Below are positions 57,614 through 64,000 of a DNA stretch of 64,000 nt, piece by piece. The DNA comes from Podospora pseudocomata (taxonomy: Eukaryota > Ascomycota > Sordariomycetes > Sordariales > Podosporaceae). Below the pieces are notes generated by a model that worked only from the letters and a program-made list of their open reading frames with translations, was not told where the DNA came from and did not search any database. The stretch spans positions 1,922,001 to 1,986,000 of the forward strand of contig NC_085889.1 of assembly GCF_035222375.1 (NCBI RefSeq), in the 5' to 3' direction. How positions within the stretch are numbered: the stretch's first letter is position 1; every line of letters begins with the position of its first letter. Made by a program: the position numbers and the translations under genes.

Positions 57614-59651
57614 TCAAACAAGAGTTGGGTTCAAAAAAGCAAGCTCTTGCAAATGCTTGCGCCAAGCCCCGACATGATCTTCCATGACAAAACTGTCAGT
57701 CGCTGCTACCTTCTGGCCCTGTTTAACTCCATAAAGATACGGTTTCTCGTCAGCATAACAATGAGTTTCAGCCTCGCTTGGAAGCTTTCCATGCAGGATA
57801 AAGTCTCTAGCGATCGAATTTGTACACTGAGGTATCCCTCGATGAGTGTCCATATCTATGATGAACAATCATCCGAGCATTGGAGCCCATCTCGTGCAGG
57901 AGTCTCCTCCCATTTCGGAGAGGCGTTGCCAGATCGTAGGTTTCCGCAATCAGAAGGACTGGGTGCTTCAGTTTATGTCCGAGATGGCCACGATAGACTT
58001 CAGCAGGACGAGGCCAGTAGGTGTTAAAGTGACGGCAGGGAAGCACGTTGTAGAACCGGCTATTTCCCGCGATCCAGTTTTTGGTGGTCATATTGCCCCA
58101 AAGCGAGAGCCACCACTCAAGGTCATCGGGTTCCGTAGCGTCGAATGAATCACTGCAAATCACCAAAGTCCCAAGCTCTTCTGTAGAAGGAGGCTCAGGA
58201 CTGGCGAGGCAAGGCTTTTCGGGGTTGAAATACTAGGAGGTCTTGTCAATCAGAGTGGCTGCAAGTGTGGCGTTGCCTTCCTCGAGGCCCAAAAGAGCTT
58301 CGGCGAGCGCTGGCCAACTTTGTGCGTTATATATGGCGCCGTATATTGTGTTTACCAGAGCCGAATATGTGACAACAACAGGGCCGCTTGTTGGGATGTA
58401 AGCAGGGGCTGGCCGGTCGAGGAGTGATGAAAGAAGGGTTTCCAACCGGCTTTAGAGGCCATCAAGGGTGACAGGTTTGCCGTTCCTTGACTTTGCCAGA
58501 GCGCACTATCTCGACCCAGCGTTGACACACTCACCCAGAAAACCGTCCCGCCAGGCATCTGTTGCATTGTCCAACGCTATCCAGCCAAAACCTCCACGTA
58601 GACGATGGTCTTTGACATATTCGGTGCCATCGAGGATCATGCGGCCGGAACGGTTGGGAAACATGGACACATAGGTTTGCGCAATACCTGTCCCATAGCT
58701 CACAAAATTTCCCGTGACTTCGTTTTCACCAAGTGCCGCTCGAATCTGTTCGAGATCTCTTGCAACAAAGGCCGTGGAGACGAACCGACCCAAGTCTCCG
58801 TGGCGCTCCCAGCATGCTCTCATGACAGCAGCGTTCATTGCGTCAACAAGTTCAACTTGATCCCGATAAGAAGCCGACACAGATCGGTGTTTCGATACCA
58901 ACAACTCCCAGTGGTCCCGGTCTGCATCGTGAGGGAAACAGGCCACAGCGGGTTGAGACATGTTGACACCCCGGGGATCCCAACCCAAAATGTCAAACTT
59001 GCCATCGCTAAGTCTCTCGGTTATATTTTGCCCTGTGCGCCATGCATAGCTCGTCCCACTTCCTCCCACTCCCCCAGGCTCGATGATGATGGTTCTTTCA
59101 CTCTTTCGGCCGACCTGATCGTCCAAGGCGGTATATGTTGATCTGATCCTGGCAAGTCCTGAAACTTGGAACTTGGTGACAGCAAGACGGGCAATGCGGT
59201 TGTTGGACTTTTTGGTGTAGTCCAGTGGGACATCCAAAAATCCACACATAAATATGCCACGACCGGCGTATGGGTCCTCTTTCCGCCCATCGCTGCTATT
59301 TCCAACAGTCAACCCCCAGCTCCAATGAGCAGGTTGGGGTCAAACAAACCAAACCATCTCCTTTCAAATTCAACATCGTCCAACGGCGGCGGTGTTGTTC
59401 TTGGCGTACAGGGCTGAAATCGAAACGGATCGTGGGGCTTTGGAAACTTTCCATACGGAGAATCAGGGATTTTGTGTCTTGAAGCAGCTCAAAGGGCTAT
59501 TACTGTGGCACTTCGAGAATGGCGAGAACCAAACTAAGCTCCCGACAACGAGCCCAAGAACGATCCATTCACGAACAGACCTGGGCTCTGAAAGCGGGGC
59601 CGCCAGAGACGGCCGTTTCTCCAACGAGGCTGAGGATCTAGATTTGTTCAT
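57614..59651 (-). pseudogene. Decayed alpha/beta-hydrolase (tripeptidyl-peptidase-like, TAP family)
   Basis: The strand reads almost continuously as one intronless, membrane-anchored hydrolase. It starts with an N-terminal anchor at 59651 (REWIVLGLVVGSLVWF). Then come MCGFLDVPLDYTKKSNNRIA, the glycine-rich ILGWDPRG region, the nucleophile Ser (NFVSYGTG), the acid region (LIAETYDLATPL), the His (HHRYGHSS) and a C terminus ending near 57614. It is broken in about six places. Three are single-base shifts, near 59465, at the C run 59313-59317, and near 57830. Three are in-frame stops, at 58508-58506, 58454-58452 and 58235-58233. One stop stands where the family has Trp (TGG to TAG). Catalytic motifs survive, so inactivation is recent. 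An intron could hide one stop, but not all. Confidence 0.8.
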
Positions 59652-59713
59652 TGTGGTTGTTGTCTTTTGAAATGGTTGGCTTAGACATGGTCATTGAAGA
59701 TGGGTGTGCTATT

Positions 59714-60540
59714 TCATTTCAGGGTGGTCCAAGCTCCCTGCACCTGCAGCAGCCTCTCGGCTGAAAGACCGCCTCTTCTAATGATGCCTTCCGGGTTAAT
59801 AACAATGGTTTTGATGCTGTTGATTCGTTGAAACGGCTCGTGAGTGAGGTAGGTAGCAATCATAATCGATACGCTCTGGTAGCCCAAACAAAATATTTCC
59901 CGCTGAGAGGCCTGTCACAAAGTTAGACCCATCGTTCGCTCTTAATACTGGGTAACTATTTCAGAACCGTAGCACGGTTGAATATAGGGGGTTCATCGAC
60001 TGGATGTTGGATGCTCTCTTCGATGCCCTTGGTGGGGTTTATCAAACGCAAGCAGACATGGGTGGGGTATCTTTGCTTGTGACACATGCAGGGCTTCACA
60101 AGGGTGGGCCTGTTTCCCACAAATCACGGCGGTTCGGCACATGACGTAATTCCTCGTCCCATCTGTGCAGATGTACGATTTGACGATAGAGCGCTACCAG
60201 ATAGTATCCAAGGCTCATCTTAAACCTGATATGCACCATCCTGGTGATTTCAAGGCGCAAGCAGAGCCGCCGCCAGACATGAGACATAATTGGCCAGCTG
60301 GCCAGTCGACCTCGGCCTCAACGCTGTAGAATTCAGAGGCATCCACAGGCCAGCCACAAGAAGAACGTAAGTGTCTGTCGTATGCTGAAAAGCAAGCGGT
60401 GTACAAGCCTGCCGGAGCATACGACATTTCTGTCTTGGTTTGGCTTGTCGTTGGCACACCACGTCATTGGGTGTGGCGCTACCGCCATGGTTGAGCCCAA
60501 GAGACTACATGCCAGGAGTATGATATAATTCCCAACAAGC
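59714..60540 (-). pseudogene. Probable remnant of a secreted cysteine-containing protein gene
   Basis: Reverse-strand segments read like protein but do not join into one open frame. A leader-like stretch (NYIILLACSLLGSTMAVA) lies near 60530. A Cys-rich part (VEAEVDWPAGQLCLMSGGG, then ACALKSPGWCIS) ends near 60220. DGTRNYVMCRTAVICG lies near 60150. INPTKGIEESIQHP follows near 60030, in a shifted frame. The last piece (ATYLTHEPFQRINSIKTIVI to VQGAWTTLK) ends at a stop at 59714. No ATG opens the leader. Some gaps could be introns with unusual sites, but at least one shift between segments looks like a real break. The family is not recognised. It lies next to the hydrolase pseudogene. Confidence 0.38.
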
Positions 60541-60692
60541 CCTTCAGAGCAAACTTTCTTTGTTCACACACGAATACTTCTTTTTCGGTCAGGTCTTCCA
60601 CTGTCTGCCTTCTCACCTTGAGCCCTCCAACAAGAAAATAAACTCATTCTTCCAATCAGCCACACCGAAAGAAAGACAGCAATCATCTCAAA

Positions 60693-61170
60693 ATGGAGCG
60701 TTTCGTCCCCTGGGCCCACATTGCCGCGGCCATATTCTCCGTCATTCTCTTGGGAATAAGCGCATATGGTGAGTATTTCTCATCAGGCTGAAAGTTCCTA
60801 ACTGACACATCTCGCAGTTGTGCACGTTACATGGGGCCACCCGACTCCCAATTTCATCTTGTTCAGCTCTCTCTGGTCTCTTCTGGTCTTGGGCTATGTG
60901 GCTATGACACCACGATTTGCCCCTAGACTCTTCCACGGCACCATTTCACTGGCTCTGTTGTGGTTGACGACCATCTTCTGGTTCGCCGGCGCAATTGCCT
61001 ATTCGGTTTGGGCCGGATATCCGTATTGCCACGGCTCAATTTGGTGTGGCTCGAACCAGGCGGGAATTGCCTTTAGCTGGATTCTTTTTGTGCTCTTTAC
61101 CTTCTTGGCCGTCGTCGAGACTCTCCGTTTCCGAAGGGGTTCCGTACGCACAGGGCCTGCCGTTGTTTAG
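60693..61170 (+). CDS. Four-TM MARVEL-like membrane protein
   Basis: Two exons, 60693-60768 and 60818-61170, encode 142 residues. The intron has a GTGAGT donor and a CTAACTGAC branch region. Four hydrophobic segments are visible: HIAAAIFSVILLGISAYV, FILFSSLWSLLVLGYVAM, GTISLALLWLTTIFWFAGAI and GIAFSWILFVLFTFLAVVET. The short polar loop YPYCHGSIWCGSNQ with two Cys sits between TM3 and TM4, and the tail is short and basic. This is the layout of small fungal MARVEL-domain proteins of the plasma membrane or eisosome/secretory membranes. No exact function can be inferred. Confidence 0.83.
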
Positions 61171-61716
61171 AGAGCTCAGGCGTTGCAAAATTCGGACTGA
61201 GGCGGCACCGTGTGCAGGGCAGGAAAAGGATCACTGACCCGCGATGCCGGGGGGTTGACGCTTGACGAGCAGGTTTGGATTTTTCATACATCAATGATCG
61301 GGACATAGGAAGGACTAGATAAATAATTTCTCATATGATACCCCTCTAAGGAGTGGCGAAGGAATATTGGCGTTTGGGTTTAACATATGAAAGTTCCAAA
61401 ATGTTGCAGGCCATCTACTCGTGTGATTGCCAATGTACCAAGGAAGTAAGTGATCTTGGTAAATTCCTGTTAGTAAACAACCCTAACCCGGGATTTTGCA
61501 CGCCACCTTATGGGATCCGCAGTTTAACCGGCGTCGGCATCGAGTCACCAGCCAGGCGCCACATCCGTCGGCCAACTGCCAACCACCCAGATCCATCAAC
61601 ATTTCTCGACTTTCATCACCTTTGCGCCGCCATCACCCAGTCTTACGACAGCAATCGCAAAGCGACAACAACATACCCGGACCGACCACCGAGACCCACA
61701 AACTCTACATTTAAAA
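61171..61716. other. Intergenic region, eS30 promoter
   Basis: 3' flank of the MARVEL-like gene and the promoter of the eS30 gene, including a telomere-repeat-like box. No gene was recognised. Confidence 0.4.
61480..61490 (+). promoter_or_regulatory. Telobox-like element (AACCCTAACCC) upstream of eS30
   Basis: The sequence AACCCTAACCC lies about 230 bases before the eS30 ATG. AACCCTAA-type boxes, bound by Tbf1-like factors, are known in ribosomal-protein promoters of many fungi. The same box in reverse stands before the uS5 gene. Confidence 0.5.
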
Positions 61717-62108
61717 ATGGGCAAAGTTCACGGATCCCTCGCCCGTGCTGGTACGTCTCATCGGCAATCAATCCTTTGTGTACAAAGATTCTCGGCTAAC
61801 CACGGTCGCGAACAGGCAAGGTCAAGTCGCAGACCCCCAAGGTTCAAAAACCCGTTCCCAGACGTTGAGCCCGATCTTCAAAGTTGGATGGCGACTGATT
61901 CAACACGAACTACAGGTCGAGAAGCAGGAGAAGGCCAAGACCCCCAAGGGCCGCGCCCACAAGCGTGAGATCTATACTCGCCGCTTTGTCAACATTACCC
62001 TCACCCCTGGTGGCAAGAGAAAGGTATGATATTGTTGGGACTGAAATCCTTCAGCTACAGCTACTTACGCGGCCTGCCGTATAGATGAATGCGAACCCAA
62101 CCGCTTAA
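61717..62108 (+). CDS. RPS30: 40S ribosomal protein eS30
   Basis: Four small exons, 61717-61750, 61816-61841, 61916-62023 and 62085-62108, encode 63 residues, the exact family length. The protein runs [20 protein letters not shown], then [18 protein letters not shown] and [12 protein letters not shown], and ends MNANPTA. As in other fungi there is no ubiquitin-like N-terminal fusion, unlike the animal FAU protein. Three introns in a 192-base coding sequence is dense. Exon 2 is only 26 nt. The basic protein sits in the small subunit near the A site. It is followed after 780 bases by a second small-subunit gene on the same strand. Confidence 0.97.
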
Positions 62109-62891
62109 ATCGAATGAACATCACTGAGGGAGGGGCTCTATCTCGCTAGGCGTTGAGGACTGGGCATGGGAATATGGGCTCGCTATCTTTCTAACGGCGC
62201 TTGGACTCGGTCGGCAACGTTGCGCTGGTAATTGCGGTGGCCATCTCAGCCTGGCATCAGGGCGCATCGGCGTTTCGGTCGGAGGATGACATGATGTCCG
62301 TTTGGGGCCGACATCTGGCCATAGAGTTGAGAAATTTTTTATTGGGGCCGTGTGGCCATAATCCAAGAGATCTCATAATCAACACCGGTTTGGAGTTCCT
62401 CCCATATCTTGAATGTCTGTCTCTGCTCAACAGGAGGGAATATGCAGCATCCTTCTCATGACAATGAATTTCCAAGGTGCAGCATATTCCGACTGACTGG
62501 GACCGTGTACTACATCCCATCCCCAGCTATGTGCCAGTGAATAATGTGAATGCTGACGGATCTGAGCCAAGCCAGGAAGTTGTTCTGTCTGCATGAGATG
62601 CTGGTCTGTTTATCTTATGAACCTCTTGGCTGAACGAGAGCTGTGATTTGCTGGAACAGAATTAATATGGGGTTACTTGCCAGTCTGGGCGTGTGGCTTC
62701 AGCTGGCACCAGTGGTGGGAGCTCTCCGGCCCCACAAAGAATTTTAGGGTTGGTTGGCTCTGCGCACCAGTTTCGAGAAATTCGCAGCAAAAAGCTTCCC
62801 CGCCTAGAGAAAAAAGTCCGCCTTGAAGCGACCGACCGAGTTCCACGACAACAACATCTCCCCTTTCGACACCCACCGAAACATAGAAATC
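62109..62891. other. Intergenic region, uS5 promoter
   Basis: eS30 3' flank and uS5 promoter. No gene was recognised. A telobox-like element stands about 140 bases before the uS5 ATG. Confidence 0.4.
62744..62751 (-). promoter_or_regulatory. Telobox-like element (TTAGGGTT) upstream of uS5
   Basis: TTAGGGTT is the reverse complement of the box before eS30 and lies ~140 bases before the uS5 ATG. It has the same likely role in ribosomal-protein gene transcription. Confidence 0.5.
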
Positions 62892-63854
62892 ATGGCTGAT
62901 CGGGGAACTGGTGCCCGCGGCGGCGGCTTTGCTGCTCGTGGTGATCGTGGTGGTGATCGCGGCCGTGGCCGTGGCCGTGGACGTGGACGTCGCGGCGGCA
63001 ACAAGAACGACGAGAAGGAGTGGCAGCCCGTCACCAAGCTCGGTCGTCTCGTCAAGGCCGGCAAGATTAAGAGCATGGAGGAGATCTACCTCCACTCTCT
63101 CCCCATCAAGGAGTACCAAATCGTGGATTACTTCCTCCCCAAGCTCAAGGATGAGGTCATGAAGGTGCGCATTTTCGCCAAACCACGAACCCCAGCCCGA
63201 CGATTCGAAAACACCGTTCCGCCCGATTTCATACCAGTTTCTAACATGCAATTTTACTCCCCTACAGATCAAGCCCGTCCAGAAGCAGACCCGTGCCGGT
63301 CAGCGTACCCGCTTCAAGGCTATCGTTATCATCGGTGATTCCGAGGGTCACGTCGGTCTCGGTATCAAGACTTCCAAGGAAGTCGCGACTGCCATCCGTG
63401 CCGCCATCATCATCGCTAAGCTCAGCGTTGTTCCCGTCAGACGTGGTTACTGGGGTGCCAACCTCGGTGCTCCCCACTCCCTCCCCACCAAGGAGAGCGG
63501 CAAGTGCGGTTCCGTCACCGTCCGTGTAAGTAGCAGATCAAGCCTGGCGCGCCAGCTCAAGGGACTCAGAAATGCTAATTGGACGCCCAGCTCATCCCTG
63601 CCCCCCGTGGTACTGCCATCGTCGCTTCCCCCGCCGTCAAGCGTCTCCTCCAGCTCGCCGGTATCGAGGATGCCTACTCCTCTTCTTCCGGCTCCACCAA
63701 GACCCTCGAGAACACCCTCAAGGCTACCTTCGCCGCTGTCTCCAACACCTACGGTTTCCTCACCCCCAACTTGTGGAAGGAGACCAAGCTTATCCGCTCT
63801 CCTCTGGAGGAGTTTGCCGACACCCTCCGGGACGGCAAGCGTTACACCAACTAG
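62892..63854 (+). CDS. RPS2: 40S ribosomal protein uS5 (S2)
   Basis: Three exons, 62892-63164, 63268-63525 and 63591-63854, encode 264 residues, the normal length. The N terminus has the family's RG-rich tail ([16 protein letters not shown]), which is a target of arginine methylation in other eukaryotes. It is followed by the conserved [38 protein letters not shown] and [18 protein letters not shown]. The C terminus is [15 protein letters not shown]. It is a small-subunit protein near the mRNA entry site and is important for decoding accuracy. Codon use is strongly biased to C-ending codons, as expected for a highly expressed gene. Both introns split at phase 0. Confidence 0.97.
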
Positions 63855-64000
63855 GTTGCTTCTGAATGAGGGTGATGCTCAGTCAGTGGGATGTGGTGCT
63901 TTGGGGCGTCTATGGTTTTGCGCGCATGGGCTCCGGCAATAGACAAGGGCTGTCAAAAATAGCATGATTGGCCTAAATCACAAATTATGATTTGATCACG

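Noticed and set aside
58460-58508. Intron in the hydrolase gene starting GTGAGTGTG that would remove the first stop
   Set aside because: The sequence reads through as family-like protein (ECVNAGS, then CALAKSRNGKPVT) in one frame, and splicing would still leave later stops and shifts.
61842-61915. Possible box C/D snoRNA in eS30 intron 2
   Set aside because: A CTGA is present but no good RTGATGA box C or terminal stem could be seen.

Overview
This window is nuclear DNA of a filamentous ascomycete, most likely a sordariomycete and plausibly Sordariales. The evidence is compact gene spacing, short introns (about 50-100 nt) with GT-AG ends and CTAAC/CTGAC branch sites, and fungal families such as the fungal rhodopsin domain, CFEM, GMC oxidoreductase, proteinase K-type subtilase and ERG9. 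There are no operons. I rebuilt each gene from reading-frame continuity plus splice sites. Products are inferred from remembered family motifs, not from searches.

Region by region. 1-113 is the 5' end of a DUF1996 secreted protein. 2.6-5.2 kb is a secreted copper amine oxidase. 5.7-15.0 kb is accessory in character: a protein with two copies of a DUF3395-like module, five genes for small or cysteine-bearing secreted proteins (one CFEM, two with a beta/gamma-crystallin-like Cys module), and an AIF/FSP1-type flavoprotein. 15.1-20.2 kb holds a GMC oxidoreductase and a seven-TM rhodopsin-like protein. 21.5-38.3 kb is mostly housekeeping: phosphopantetheine adenylyltransferase, a DCAF7-like WD40 protein, eEF1B-beta, TRAX, PIG-M/GPI14, a CAJ1/DJP1-like DnaJ protein, an epimerase/reductase of UDP-rhamnose type, and squalene synthase. 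40.1-41.3 kb is a subtilisin-like protease, followed by about 4.1 kb without a convincing gene.

45.5-57.2 kb carries an F-box protein, an 893-residue protein of unknown function with a 16-residue tandem repeat, a membrane-anchored cytochrome b5 domain protein, and the MRN subunit Nbs1. 57.6-60.5 kb is a patch of decay: an alpha/beta-hydrolase (tripeptidyl-peptidase-like) pseudogene with about six breaks, then a probable remnant of a secreted-protein gene. 60.7-63.9 kb has a four-TM MARVEL-like protein and the ribosomal protein genes eS30 and uS5, both with a telomere-repeat-like box upstream.

The strongest candidates for something undescribed are the secreted-protein island at 6.8-15.0 kb, especially the 493-residue protein and its neighbour that share a crystallin-like Cys module, and the repeat protein at 49.7-52.3 kb. 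I see no transposon, virus-like element, CRISPR array or clear tRNA gene.
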